A stretch of DNA of 64,000 nt from Pseudolysobacter sp964466115 (lineage in GTDB: Bacteria; Pseudomonadota; Gammaproteobacteria; Xanthomonadales; Rhodanobacteraceae), in NCBI GenBank assembly GCA_964466115.1, contig CAYXMH010000002.1, forward strand, positions 62,001 through 126,000. The letters are read 5' to 3'. A program made the translations under genes and the position numbers. Shown one piece after another: positions 34,986 through 45,052 of the stretch (position 1 is the stretch's first letter; each line of letters opens with the position of its first letter). Under the pieces are notes generated by a model that was not told where the DNA came from, searched no databases, and saw only the letters and a list, made by a program, of their open reading frames with translations.

Positions 34986-37900
34986 TCACATCTCCGAAAT
35001 CCGCCATACGCCATCGCTGCCTTGCGTCAAGCGCAACGGATAACCGCTGCGCGTTTGATCGGTGTTGTCGCGCACCAGGGTTAATTCGGCAAAACCTGGG
35101 CCGATAAATCCTTTGGTAATAAAACCAAGGTTTGATGCGGCATCGGGCATGCGTGACCCCAACGTGGTAAACAACGACTGATATTGATCGCGGACGATGC
35201 CGTGATACGCATTGCTGGCATTGGTCGCCTCGTGTGCGTTTAATCGATCCTTTAGGTAACCGTAAACATCGCACAGCATGCCACGGTGCGCGGCTAAATC
35301 CCCAACCATCACGGCGCGATGCGCTACGTAATCGATGCCATTGCTGTCGGTCACGCGCAACGCGGCGTTGTATCGTCCTGGTTGCGGGTAGGTAATGATC
35401 GTTGGCAATACGGCCGGCGCGGTGGCGCTGAAATCGTAAGTGCCGTCGCCGTCGGCATCGAGCGCCATCGATTGCACGGTGGCGTTTTCCGGCAAGGTGC
35501 CGATGACCGGCTCGAAGGTCAGTGTGGCGGGCGCAAGGCCATAGGCGCTGGTCACCTGCAAGGCAACGGGTGCTGCGGTGCCCGCGCGAGTGACGCTGAG
35601 CGTGCCGGTGGCCGTGGTGCCCGATAAAACCGTTGCGGTAATCGCCAATGAATTGCTGCCCGGCGCCAGCGGCACGTTCGCTACCAAGAATTGACCGTGG
35701 CTGGTTTGACCGACCACACCGTTGATCGTGATGCCGGTGTTGGCGGGACCGCTGAACGTGCCAAGCACATCAACCGAGCTTTCTGCCGTGGTGGCACCGG
35801 CACTTGGGCTTTCCACGGTGAAACTTAAACTGCCGCTACCGATAATGCTGCGATTTAATCCCGGTGATAACACCACGCCGGGCAATTGATCGATCGGGAC
35901 AAAACTCGGTGATTCAAAACTGTCGATTGTTACGGCATCGATGCCGCACATTTCTTTGGCACCGGTGGGTGGCGCGGCCAAGATCGTATGTCCACTGATA
36001 AATGAAACCGCACCCGCATACGTCGCATCACCGCTGTAACGCGCCGAAAGCAAGATCCAACCGGAAGCCGTGCCGGTTAAACTGCAACCTAAGGACGGCA
36101 AAGTCACAACGCAGGAACTGGTGCCATCGCTGACCGTAACCGAACCGGTCGGCGCGATGCCGGCCGAATCGAGCGGAACCACTGCCACACGCACCGTGTA
36201 CGGATCACCTGCGGCCGATGGTTCCGGTGTCGCATCGAGTATCGCGACACTCGCACCATTCGCCGTGCGATGTGAAACGGGAGTGGATGTTGCGGCATCG
36301 TAATGCGCATCGCCATTGTACGTGGCGGTTAGCGCGGCCGTGCCGACCGTCGATGACGTTAAATCGCAACTGTCGCCTGGCAAGGTGATCGTGCATTGAT
36401 CGGTGCCGGCGTGAATCGTGATCGTGCCGGTTGCCGCAACGGTGGCCGGCGCAATCGGTGCTACCGTGGCATGCACGGTATAGGTTTGGCCGACAACCGA
36501 AGGCTCCGGTGCGACACTGGCAATCGCCACACTGACCCGACCGGTATTTACCGTGATATCGCTGCCGCCATTGCTGAGTTTGAGAGCAGTTAAGTCGGCT
36601 GGGCGAAACTCGGCCATGATCGGTAGAGTTCCCGTACTCGTCGCAACGAGAGTACACGTGCTACCACTCGCGGTATCGTACGTGCAAATGCTATCGCTAG
36701 CGGTGACCACCACGGTTCCAGCTGGCGTGCTAATTCCGCAGGCCATCACATCGACATGCACGATGTAAGTGCCACCGAACGCAACCGGATTCGGCGTGAC
36801 CGCGGTAATCGTTGTACGTGTCGGCGGCGGTACGATTGCCGGATCACTGGGACAGGACTGCGTGGTTAGCGTGAGCGGCATACGTCCCGTATCGGCATTA
36901 TTGAATGCGACCACCATCTTATAAGTGCCTGTGACCGGTAGGGTCGGCAAATACAAAACACCAAGATGGATCGGGTCAATATTGAGCGAAGTAAACAATT
37001 CGCCATTGGGTTGGTAGATGTACAACCAAAAAGTGGCGCTGGAGGTTAGGGTCAACGTCGTCCAGGACAATTGAAGGTTTTGTCCCACGCTGCCATTGAA
37101 TGCGATATACGCACTTTGGCCAGAACGATTGATATCGACATTGAGAATCGGACCACCGAACGAGAGCGTTTCGGTCAGGGGATTCGACAATGTCGCCGTA
37201 AAAACCGGAGTGCCCGACACACCCGAACCAAAAACACGGGCTGGAGCATCGTTGATGACGATAATATAGGTTCCGGAAAGTGCGAGATGATCAAGATCGA
37301 TGCGACAGCCTGTATCACCCGCATCGGCATGAATATTTCCGCAATAGATCCTATCCGCCAAGCGCGTTCCATCCGGCGCAAAGACGGAGGTTCCCGCCAC
37401 TGCAGCATAATTACTGACCGTAACCCCCAGACCCAAATTCTGACCAGCGCTGGCACTGAACGAAAGCAGCCCCATTTGTCCGGCCAGTCTTAGGTCTTGG
37501 GTTATCGGCGCAGCATCGATAGGCAAGTTGACAGGTGCACCTATGGCCAGATGAACTGCCATTGTGGAAATGGTATCAACGGGTTGCAATACCAGCGTAT
37601 AGGTACCCGATAACGGTAACTGCACCAACGGAAGCAGGAATGGCGCGACCGACGCGTAAAGCCAACCATTTCGCAATAATGGCAAATCCTCACCATCCGG
37701 GCGTGATACGAGGTATTGCAGCTGTTGCCGCGGCGCCATGCTGAGATTGGATAATTCCAAACCCAACGTTTGTCCTGCCGTGGCTATAAACGCAATCCGT
37801 GCGATTTGACCAGGACGCGTTAGGGCGACATCCATAGGGGCGCTGAGGCTAGCTGTACCGCTGATATCACTGGACAAGGTTGCGATCAAACTTACGGTCG

Positions 37901-38540
37901 CAGCGCCAAAAGGCCTTACCCGCACCGTGTAAATTCCAGTGGCGGGGAGATTTGCAAGATCGACCGTGCATAGCGTTGGGCACATCGAGCCACCAATCAA
38001 ACGGCCATCGGGTGCGTTGACGAAAATCGAAACGCTGCCAACCGGTGATAGCACCAACGATGAAATACCCAAGCCTAAGCTCTGACCGATGGCGCCATTG
38101 AACGTGAAGCTTAAGTCGGAACCTGCGGTTGTATTGCTAGCACTGAGCGATGCGCCATCAACCGGAACGACGCTGCCGGTAATGGTGACCAGAAAGGCGT
38201 TGGCGCTGGTTGCGGTATCGCCGGCGACGCTCACTTGAATCAGGCCGGTGGCCGCGTCTGCCGGTACCGTGATTACCAATTGCGTGGCGGTCGCCGAGGT
38301 AATGCCGACCGGTGCGCCGTTGATGGTGACGTTATTACTTGCCGCAGTGGTGTTAAACCCGGTTCCGATCAGTGTGACCGACGTGCCGACCGGGCCGTTG
38401 CTTGGGGCGAAGCTGGTGAGGGTGACGGCGTGCGCCATAGTTATCGGCATTGCCATCGTCAATGCGACGATGCAGCCTATTAGCCAAATACACTTCGCAA
38501 AAATGCTAGGTCGGTATTGCGAACTCCCCACATTTGCCAT
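34986..38540 (-). CDS. Secreted multi-domain Ig-like surface protein (IPT/TIG, PPC-like, Big and PKD-like)
   Basis: This 1184-residue protein has a signal peptide (cleavage near AHA, about 36). An IPT/TIG domain follows (about 38-118: FAPSNGPVGTSVTLIGTGF). Four repeats of about 100 residues come next (120-560), each with xGQNLGLG and PxTGTYxxVxxP phrases like pre-peptidase C-terminal domains. Three bacterial Ig repeats follow (about 580-860, EPSxxGxxYTV), then a PKD-like domain (about 1010-1090, DADGDGTYDF). No enzymatic domain is visible. It is likely an adhesin or extracellular matrix protein. Low-complexity Thr/Ser/Ala richness fits secretion. It sits between zipA and the phospholipase array, on the same strand as both. 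Confidence 0.8.
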   Translation of the reverse strand: MANVGSSQYRPSIFAKCIWLIGCIVALTMAMPITMAHAVTLTSFAPSNGPVGTSVTLIGTGFNTTAASNNVTINGAPVGITSATATQLVITVPADAATGLIQVSVAGDTATSANAFLVTITGSVVPVDGASLSASNTTAGSDLSFTFNGAIGQSLGLGISSLVLSPVGSVSIFVNAPDGRLIGGSMCPTLCTVDLANLPATGIYTVRVRPFGAATVSLIATLSSDISGTASLSAPMDVALTRPGQIARIAFIATAGQTLGLELSNLSMAPRQQLQYLVSRPDGEDLPLLRNGWLYASVAPFLLPLVQLPLSGTYTLVLQPVDTISTMAVHLAIGAPVNLPIDAAPITQDLRLAGQMGLLSFSASAGQNLGLGVTVSNYAAVAGTSVFAPDGTRLADRIYCGNIHADAGDTGCRIDLDHLALSGTYIIVINDAPARVFGSGVSGTPVFTATLSNPLTETLSFGGPILNVDINRSGQSAYIAFNGSVGQNLQLSWTTLTLTSSATFWLYIYQPNGELFTSLNIDPIHLGVLYLPTLPVTGTYKMVVAFNNADTGRMPLTLTTQSCPSDPAIVPPPTRTTITAVTPNPVAFGGTYIVHVDVMACGISTPAGTVVVTASDSICTYDTASGSTCTLVATSTGTLPIMAEFRPADLTALKLSNGGSDITVNTGRVSVAIASVAPEPSVVGQTYTVHATVAPIAPATVAATGTITIHAGTDQCTITLPGDSCDLTSSTVGTAALTATYNGDAHYDAATSTPVSHRTANGASVAILDATPEPSAAGDPYTVRVAVVPLDSAGIAPTGSVTVSDGTSSCVVTLPSLGCSLTGTASGWILLSARYSGDATYAGAVSFISGHTILAAPPTGAKEMCGIDAVTIDSFESPSFVPIDQLPGVVLSPGLNRSIIGSGSLSFTVESPSAGATTAESSVDVLGTFSGPANTGITINGVVGQTSHGQFLVANVPLAPGSNSLAITATVLSGTTATGTLSVTRAGTAAPVALQVTSAYGLAPATLTFEPVIGTLPENATVQSMALDADGDGTYDFSATAPAVLPTIITYPQPGRYNAALRVTDSNGIDYVAHRAVMVGDLAAHRGMLCDVYGYLKDRLNAHEATNASNAYHGIVRDQYQSLFTTLGSRMPDAASNLGFITKGFIGPGFAELTLVRDNTDQTRSGYPLRLTQGSDGVWRISEM

Positions 38541-38612
38541 AGACCCACCTTCTTGTTTTCGATTGTGCCGCAGCTTCTTCTACACCGATCCGATCGCTAT
38601 CGAGTTGCACTA

Positions 38613-38635
38613 TGGTGGGTTACAACCCACCCTAC
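38613..38635 (-). repeat. REP palindrome between zipA and the surface-protein gene
   Basis: GGTGGGTTACAACCCACC is followed by CTAC, which on the minus strand is a GTAG head plus hairpin. It lies within the 180-base gap 38541-38720, where nothing else is recognisable. Confidence 0.8.
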
Positions 38636-38720
38636 GAGACATTAACTCGATTTTACAAATTGCGGCATCTGCCAACTTCGGATTTTTTTGTGCGATATTT
38701 CTTACACGCGACAGCGAACT

Positions 38721-39494
38721 TTAGCGGACCGGCTTAATCTGCTGACGATCTTGCTTGCGATCGTAAGCGCGCAGTTCGTCGCGGATATGCGCGATGCGCT
38801 GGCGGCCGAGAGCGTTGCGCTCGTCGTCCAGTACTTGGGCATTTAAAAGCTCGGCTAGGCGTTGGGCGCTTGGTAACATTGCATCCCACGCATCCAAGGC
38901 GGTGAGCGGGCCGGGCAAGGTCATGAAAAATGTGACACCGGACGTGGTCAACTCGTCAACTTTGCTCATATCAAAGCTGCCGGGCTTGGTCATATTCGCA
39001 ACGCTGAACACCGGGCCTGAATCGAGCTTGCCAGCCGGCAACCGGTGGAAAATTCCCAAATCACCAAATTGCAACCCAGCCTTCTCGGCTGCGACGATCA
39101 GGTCGGGACCTTGAATCTGAGTGCCGGCACGCGCGGCGACAAACAGCGTGACGATGCGCTCAATCGGTAAACTGGGGCGAGCCCCGACCAGCGCTTCGCG
39201 CCGGTGACCAGTTGGGTTAACGCCATCCGGCGTGGTTTTCGGATCTTCTGCAAACATGCCCACCGGCATTTCGATACCGGCGATCGAATCCTCGGTTCCG
39301 CGGTTCGGCGTCCCCAATGTCGGTTCAATTCTTCCGCCATCGTTGCGCTTAAATAAACCGGGCTTAAATAAGGTGCGCTTGCCCTGCCCCGGTTTTTTAG
39401 GGCGACCGAAGATAAAAATCAACAAAAGCACTAATGCGCCAATCGCCGCAGTGATGATGCGCAATTCGCTCGCGCTAAATCCGGATGAGTCCAT
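38721..39494 (-). CDS. zipA: Cell division protein ZipA
   Basis: This 257-residue protein has a short periplasmic N-terminus, one membrane helix (about 11-29), a basic/proline-rich linker and a C-terminal FtsZ-binding domain (about 115-240). That domain includes VTLFVAARAGTQIQGPDLIVAAEKAGLQFGDLGIFHR and VTFFMTLPGP. ZipA tethers FtsZ to the inner membrane and is restricted to gammaproteobacteria. It lies 15 bases after smc. The usual next gene, ligA, is absent here. Confidence 0.94.
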   Translation of the reverse strand: MDSSGFSASELRIITAAIGALVLLLIFIFGRPKKPGQGKRTLFKPGLFKRNDGGRIEPTLGTPNRGTEDSIAGIEMPVGMFAEDPKTTPDGVNPTGHRREALVGARPSLPIERIVTLFVAARAGTQIQGPDLIVAAEKAGLQFGDLGIFHRLPAGKLDSGPVFSVANMTKPGSFDMSKVDELTTSGVTFFMTLPGPLTALDAWDAMLPSAQRLAELLNAQVLDDERNALGRQRIAHIRDELRAYDRKQDRQQIKPVR

Positions 39495-39509
39495 TGGCTG
39501 CCTTACACC

Positions 39510-42500
39510 TTACGCCGCGCCGGCCAGCTTCGCGGCTTCGGCAAGATCAACCTGCACCAGACGCGATACGCCCGGCTCGCGCATGGTCACGCCGCACAAC
39601 TGCACCGCGGCTTCCATCGTGGCTTTATTGTGCGTAACGAACAAAAACTGCACTTGTTCGCTCATTTCCGCCACCAGCTGCGAAAAACGCCCAACGTTGG
39701 CTTCGTCCAACGGCGCGTCAACCTCGTCCAACAAACAAAATGGCGCGGGGTTGAGGCGGAAAATCGAAAATACCAAGGCCACCGCGCACAAGGCTTTCTC
39801 ACCGCCCGATAGCAACGTAATGCTCGATACACGTTTGCCCGGCGGTCGCGCCATGATGGTAACGCCGGTATCGAGCAAATCGTCGCTGGTCAATTCCAGA
39901 TAAGCGTGCCCGCCGCCGAACAAACGCGGAAATAATTCCTGTAACCCGGTGTTCACGCGATCGAAAGTTTCCTTGAAACGTTGACGCGTTTCCTTGTCGA
40001 TTTTCTTAATCGCGTTTTCCAGCGTTTCTAGCGCGGTGGTAAGGTCGGTGAGCTGCGCATCGAGGTAGTTTTTACGCTGCGATTGCTCTTCAAACTCCTG
40101 AATCGCGGCCAAGTTCACCGGTTCCAGGCGTTTGATTTTGTGTTCGAGTTCGGTTAATTGCTCCTGCCAGCGCCCGGCATCCGCATCATCGGCAAGGCCG
40201 CTCAAGACGGTCTCCAATTCTAAACCTGCCGCAACAATGGCGGCACTTAACGATTCGGCGCGCAATTTCAAGCTCTGTTCCGCCAAGCGTTGTTCGGAAA
40301 GCGCTTCACGGCATTGATTTAAGCGATGCTCAACGCGATGGCGCTCTTGTTCCAACTGGCGAAAATCGCCATCGCACTCCTCCAGCGCCTTACGTGCCTC
40401 GACCAATTGCTTATCGATCAGTAAGCGCTGGTCAAGATAGGTTTTGCGCTGCGCTTCCAAATCCGCCATCGGGTCTTTGCTCGACGTTAATTGCTCGGCA
40501 ACTTCCGCTTTACGGGTTTCCAATTGCGTATGCTGGCTGTGCATGCGCAACAAGGCTTGCTCTAATGAAACAATCGATGAGCGCTTCGATTCAATACTGA
40601 GCGCCAATTGATGCGATTGTTCGCTGGTCTCGCGCGCGTTGGCGCGCGCCTCCTCGCGCGCTTCCAGCAATTGCCGGCGTAAGGCATCGAGTTTAAGACG
40701 CACTTGCTCCTGATCGCCCATGCGCGCAACGGCCTGCTCCAAGCGCACACGCGCTTCGCGGCTATCGGCTTGGTCGCTGCTGCCTTTCTCGGTGAGCCTA
40801 ACGATGTCCTGTTCAATTTTTTGCAGCCGCGTTTGCGCCGACTCCAATCTACCGCGATGGCTCTGCAGTTGGCCCGACAGCTCGGCCAAGCGTCGATGGG
40901 CAATGTAAAGCTCGCGCTGCACTTCATCGCGCTGACGCTCCGCCTCCACTTTGCCGATTTTCAATTCCTCCAGCATCCTTAAGCTTGCGCCGGCTTGCTC
41001 ATTGAGCGCTTCGACTTTGGCGGTTAATTCGTGAATCTCGCGCTCGCGCGCCAATACACCGATCTGCTTCGCGTTATTGCGCAGCACCCGCACATACCCC
41101 ACGCCAAACCATTCGCCCTCGGGTGTAATAACCGAATGACCCTGTTCTAAACCTGTCACTAAACCGGCGACTTGCTCCAAGTCATTCGCAATATGGACGC
41201 TTGCCAGCAAGTTCAACACGGCGGCGGGGCCGCGTACTTTCGCCGCCAAGGTTCCACTGCTCTCCATGTGCGTGCTTTCAGCCGAGTCGATTAAGGCCAA
41301 ATCTGCATTTTGCAATTGTGCCAATGCCGCGGCATGCGCCACCGGATCTTCCACCAACACGCCTTCAAGCAAACCCGTGAGCACGGTTTCAACCGCACGC
41401 TCCCAACCGGCATCCACCACCAATACCTCGCCCAATCGTTTGGTTTTATTCAAGCCCAAACGCTCAAGCCACTCGGTCGCCTCGCTCTTTTCCTGCCCGA
41501 GAGCAGCATGCTGCAACGCCTCAAGCGAGGCCAAACGCCCGCTGAACGTTTGCAGCTCCTGTCGCGCTGCATTGAGCGCATGCAACGTGGTGCGTTCGGA
41601 TTCCAAGAGTTGATCGTGCGCCGCTTTGCGCTCGGCCAAGGTCTTGGTTAGATGCTCGACCTTGGTTTTCTGCTCGTCTTGCTCCGCCGTAAAAGTTTCG
41701 ATCTGCTGATTAAGCGTATTCAAATCAGCGCCGGTTTGTTCCTCGCGCAATTTTTCCAGCTGTTTTGATACATCCAGACATTGCCGATCAAGATAATCCA
41801 AACGGGTACGTTCCACTTCGGCGGCGCTGGTAGCCTCTGCGCTGGCCTTCGCATAAGCGTCCCATTGCGTTTGCCATTCGGCCAATTTTGCCTCCGCCGT
41901 GCGCGCCGCCTCGGCCGCCTGTTCGGCGGCGGCGCGGCTTGCGTTTAACCGCGGCTCGCTATCGGCCAAAGACCCTTTAAGGATTTCGATCTGCTGTGCA
42001 TCGGCACGAATGTGTTCACTAAGCTCGGCCCACGCCTGCTCGGTTTCAACGCGGGTGCGTTCCAACCGCTCGGTCAGTTCGCGGTTGTGCTGAATCTGCT
42101 GCTCAACGCGCGCGATCTCACCGCCGGTTCGATAGACTTCTGCCTGTACGATATTCAGCCGCTCCGACGCTTCGCCATGGCGAACCCGTTGGCTTTCCAA
42201 CTGTGCTTCAATCTGGCGTTGATCCGCGGTAAAAGCCTCGATCTGCAATTCGGCCTGGCGCAATGTCTCGCCCTGTCCGCTGAGCTCGGCGGCAATGGCG
42301 CGATAGGTAAGCCCGCGCAATTCCGCTTCACGGCGCGTTTGTTCATTTTTTAATTCTTGCCAACGCTCCGCCGCTTTTGCTTGGCGCTTTAAATGATCGA
42401 GTTGTTTTTCCACCTCGTCGCGCACATCGTTCAACCGCTCCAAATTTTCGCGCGTGCTCTTAATGCGCGATTCGGTTTCCTTGCGTCGTTCTTTATATTT

Positions 42501-43013
42501 GGAAATGCCGGCGGCCTCTTCCAAATGCGTGCGCAACTCTTCCGGATGCGCGCTGACGATGTGCGAGATCATGCCTTGCTCAATAATCGAATAACTGCGC
42601 GGCCCCAAGCCGGTGCCTAGGAACAAATCGGTGATATCGCGACGCCGGCAACGGCCGTTATTCAAATAATACTGCGAGGTGCCATCGCGGCTAACGCTGC
42701 GTTTAACCGAAATTTCGTTGTAGTTGGCGTACTCCCCAATGATGGTTCCGTCGGAATTATCAAACACCAATTCAACCATCGCCGTACCGACCGGCTTGCG
42801 CGCGCTGGATCCTGAAAAAATCACGTCGGTTAACGAATCGCCGCGCAGGCGACTGGCTGCGCTTTCACCCATCACCCAGCGCACGGCATCGATGATGTTC
42901 GATTTACCGCAGCCATTGGGGCCAACCACGCCGGTCATATTGGTGGGGAGATGCAATGTCGTTGGATCGACAAAGGACTTGAATCCGGAAAGTTTGATCG
43001 TAGTCAGTCGCAT
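39510..43013 (-). CDS. smc: Chromosome segregation protein SMC
   Basis: This 1167-residue SMC ATPase has Walker A GPNGCGKSN (31-39), long coiled coils flanking a hinge (about 500-650), the signature motif LLSGGEKA (1067-1074), and Walker B LLDEVDAPLDEAN (from 1094). It forms the condensin complex with ScpA and ScpB, whose genes lie only 3 kb away on the other strand. It is transcribed with zipA. It is divergent from queF across 126 bases. Confidence 0.97.
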   Translation of the reverse strand: MRLTTIKLSGFKSFVDPTTLHLPTNMTGVVGPNGCGKSNIIDAVRWVMGESAASRLRGDSLTDVIFSGSSARKPVGTAMVELVFDNSDGTIIGEYANYNEISVKRSVSRDGTSQYYLNNGRCRRRDITDLFLGTGLGPRSYSIIEQGMISHIVSAHPEELRTHLEEAAGISKYKERRKETESRIKSTRENLERLNDVRDEVEKQLDHLKRQAKAAERWQELKNEQTRREAELRGLTYRAIAAELSGQGETLRQAELQIEAFTADQRQIEAQLESQRVRHGEASERLNIVQAEVYRTGGEIARVEQQIQHNRELTERLERTRVETEQAWAELSEHIRADAQQIEILKGSLADSEPRLNASRAAAEQAAEAARTAEAKLAEWQTQWDAYAKASAEATSAAEVERTRLDYLDRQCLDVSKQLEKLREEQTGADLNTLNQQIETFTAEQDEQKTKVEHLTKTLAERKAAHDQLLESERTTLHALNAARQELQTFSGRLASLEALQHAALGQEKSEATEWLERLGLNKTKRLGEVLVVDAGWERAVETVLTGLLEGVLVEDPVAHAAALAQLQNADLALIDSAESTHMESSGTLAAKVRGPAAVLNLLASVHIANDLEQVAGLVTGLEQGHSVITPEGEWFGVGYVRVLRNNAKQIGVLAREREIHELTAKVEALNEQAGASLRMLEELKIGKVEAERQRDEVQRELYIAHRRLAELSGQLQSHRGRLESAQTRLQKIEQDIVRLTEKGSSDQADSREARVRLEQAVARMGDQEQVRLKLDALRRQLLEAREEARANARETSEQSHQLALSIESKRSSIVSLEQALLRMHSQHTQLETRKAEVAEQLTSSKDPMADLEAQRKTYLDQRLLIDKQLVEARKALEECDGDFRQLEQERHRVEHRLNQCREALSEQRLAEQSLKLRAESLSAAIVAAGLELETVLSGLADDADAGRWQEQLTELEHKIKRLEPVNLAAIQEFEEQSQRKNYLDAQLTDLTTALETLENAIKKIDKETRQRFKETFDRVNTGLQELFPRLFGGGHAYLELTSDDLLDTGVTIMARPPGKRVSSITLLSGGEKALCAVALVFSIFRLNPAPFCLLDEVDAPLDEANVGRFSQLVAEMSEQVQFLFVTHNKATMEAAVQLCGVTMREPGVSRLVQVDLAEAAKLAGAA

Positions 43014-43139
43014 GATTTAAAGGAAACTGCTCATATTGGTCATTAAGGATGGCGACATGCCACAATTACCGGCAGCGCATAGCCGCCGCTGTTGTTTATT
43101 AGAGATGCTTACGAAACTTAAAGCCAGGAGTTCTTAACG

Positions 43140-43529
43140 GTGTCCACAGCCCCAAGTCAGTCATTAGAAACCTTTCCCAACCCAGAACCGGTCCGCGATT
43201 ATACCATCCGAATGCGGATTCCTGAGTTTACCTGTTTGTGCCCAAAAACGGGTCAACCCGACTTCGCCACCCTGCATCTGGAATACGTACCAAACCAAAC
43301 CTGCGTCGAGTTGAAATCGCTAAAGCTTTATGTTTGGAATTACCGCAATCAGGGGGCTTTTCATGAAGCGGTAACGAATCAAATACTGAATGATTTGGTG
43401 CGCGCCACCCAACCGCATTTCATGCGCTTAAGCGCCGAATTCGGCGTTCGTGGCGGCATTTACACCACCGTGATTGCGCAGCACCGCGATCCGAATTGGA
43501 AAGCGCCGGTCAAAATCGATTTGCCTTAG
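43140..43529 (+). CDS. queF: NADPH-dependent 7-cyano-7-deazaguanine reductase (short type)
   Basis: This 129-residue protein starts at GTG (43140) with AGGAG upstream. QueF reduces preQ0 to preQ1 in queuosine synthesis. C34 and D41 in CPKTGQPD have the seven-residue spacing of catalytic Cys55/Asp62 in B. subtilis QueF. The NADPH-binding ELKSLKLY follows. This is the unimodular, Bacillus-like class, not the longer E. coli type. Its stop overlaps the convergent PpiC gene. Confidence 0.96.
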   Translation: MSTAPSQSLETFPNPEPVRDYTIRMRIPEFTCLCPKTGQPDFATLHLEYVPNQTCVELKSLKLYVWNYRNQGAFHEAVTNQILNDLVRATQPHFMRLSAEFGVRGGIYTTVIAQHRDPNWKAPVKIDLP

Positions 43530-44389
43530 GACTTGGGACGCGGCACGGCGGACTCATTAGCCGTAGTTGGCGCTGCTGGTGCCGTAACCGAGGGTAAAAT
43601 CTGCGCTTTTGCTTTCAATTCGTTAATGCGTTGATCGGCAATTTTGGCTTGCAGAGTGCCACGAATGGCTTCTTTGCTTTGCTCGAAACTTGGCGGTACG
43701 TAGGGCGTTGTCTTCACCAAGCTCACCACATGCCAGCCGAACTCCGTTTTGACCGGGACTTTGGTGGTTTCCCCGGGCCGCAAATTCTGCAAGGCCTTAC
43801 CCAACACATCCGGTATTTGGCTAAGCCTAACTTGAGTGAACGCTCGCGCTTGCTTGGCTTTGCTCTTCCAAGCATCGGCCACCTTGGCAAACGGCATACC
43901 GGTTACCGCATCACCGGCCGCCTTAATGGCATCGTCTTCTTGCTCGAACAGCAACTGATTGAAATCGTAAGTGATGCTGCCCGCCTTCGTTACTTCCTGA
44001 TCGTATTCGGCCTTTAATACCGCCTCGGAAATGGGCGATAACTGCTGAATTTGGGTCAACGTGGCGTTGGCGACGCCCTGCAGACGCGCAATTTCGACGT
44101 TGGCCTGAAACTGCACGCTGCTGGAAAATTTCTCGCGCTTGGCTTCCTGGGCCAATAACACGTATTGGGTTAGCTCATCCAACGCCTGTTGGCGTTGCCC
44201 GGCAACGTTCAAATCCAAGCTGCGGCCCCGGGCGATGGCCTCTAATAGGGCTTGCGGCACCGGCTCGCCGTTGACGGTTTCAACGGAAACACTATCCGAA
44301 ATGGGTTGAATTGCTCCACCGTTGTCGCTGCGCGAACACGCGTTCAGCAAAACCAAAGCCACGGAAATACCAATTATCGACCGCATCAA
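43526..44389 (-). CDS. PpiC/SurA-type peptidyl-prolyl isomerase lipoprotein
   Basis: This 287-residue protein has a lipoprotein signal with lipobox LNAC (C18). An N-terminal helical chaperone region follows, then a parvulin domain (about 135-235) ending in the typical TEFGWHVVSLVKTTPY. The tail is alanine/proline-rich. Such proteins fold or guide exported proteins in the periplasm. Other parvulin lipoproteins, such as EpsD, show the same layout. It lies five bases after the BolA-family gene. Confidence 0.88.
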   Translation of the reverse strand: MMRSIIGISVALVLLNACSRSDNGGAIQPISDSVSVETVNGEPVPQALLEAIARGRSLDLNVAGQRQQALDELTQYVLLAQEAKREKFSSSVQFQANVEIARLQGVANATLTQIQQLSPISEAVLKAEYDQEVTKAGSITYDFNQLLFEQEDDAIKAAGDAVTGMPFAKVADAWKSKAKQARAFTQVRLSQIPDVLGKALQNLRPGETTKVPVKTEFGWHVVSLVKTTPYVPPSFEQSKEAIRGTLQAKIADQRINELKAKAQILPSVTAPAAPTTANESAVPRPKS

Positions 44390-44394
44390 AACTC

Positions 44395-44658
44395 CTATTC
44401 GTTTGGCGCACGGGCGTGAATCGCCAATGCATGGATATCGGTTTGCAGCATGGAATTCAGAGCCGCATAGACCAGCCGATGCCGCTCCAACAAAGAGCGT
44501 TGTGCAAACGCAGCCGCTACAATGCGCACGCTGTAGTGTCCGCGGCCATCGCGCGCTCCCGCATGCCCGGCGTGCGCTGCGCTTTGGTCCTCAATTTCCA
44601 ATACGCTTGGGGCCAGCGCGCTCAGCAACGCTTCGCGCATACGCTCAATTCTACTCAT
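44395..44658 (-). CDS. BolA-family protein
   Basis: This 87-residue protein has the BolA class pattern: helix, then EDQSAAHAGHAGARDGRGHYSVRIVAAAF with clustered histidines, then RHRLVYAALNSMLQTDIHALAI. BolA proteins partner with monothiol glutaredoxins in iron-sulfur handling and can bind DNA. It overlaps yciI by four bases and precedes the parvulin gene. Confidence 0.92.
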   Translation of the reverse strand: MSRIERMREALLSALAPSVLEIEDQSAAHAGHAGARDGRGHYSVRIVAAAFAQRSLLERHRLVYAALNSMLQTDIHALAIHARAPNE

Positions 44659-44954
44659 GGCAGTACCGGTTTGAATGGTTGAACGCTCACGTTGCGGTAT
44701 ACTCCCGCTGCTTGGTAAGGATCGACCGCGACCCAGGCTTGAGCTTCGGCTAGATCGCCAAACTGAGCCACAATAAGACTGCCGACAAATCCAGCAGACC
44801 CGGGGTCTTCGTTATCAACGGCGGGCAACGGCCCTGCCAATAACAATCGGCCGGCGTCGACCAAGGCTTGCAGGCGTGCCAGATGCTCCGGTCGCGCTGC
44901 TTTGCGGCGGTCCAACGAGTTCGCAACATCTTGCGCATAAATGACATACCACAC
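44655..44954 (-). CDS. yciI: YciI-family protein
   Basis: The protein is 99 residues from GTG at 44954 with GAGG seven bases upstream (WYVIYAQDV...); the longer in-frame ATG start would add five atypical residues. The YCII fold shows RPEHLARLQALVDAGRLLLAGPLP and FGDLAEAQAWVAVDPY, with the conserved histidine and aspartate. The biochemical role is unsettled. It overlaps the BolA-family gene by four bases and is divergent from yciO. Confidence 0.9.
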   Translation of the reverse strand: MWYVIYAQDVANSLDRRKAARPEHLARLQALVDAGRLLLAGPLPAVDNEDPGSAGFVGSLIVAQFGDLAEAQAWVAVDPYQAAGVYRNVSVQPFKPVLP

Positions 44955-45052
44955 GAGAACCTCAATCACGTTAGTTATCCCGCCATGTTAGCCGATCCTA
45001 AAAACTTTCGTGAAGCCTCGCCTTTCCTCCAACCGAATACACGGTCGCGCTA

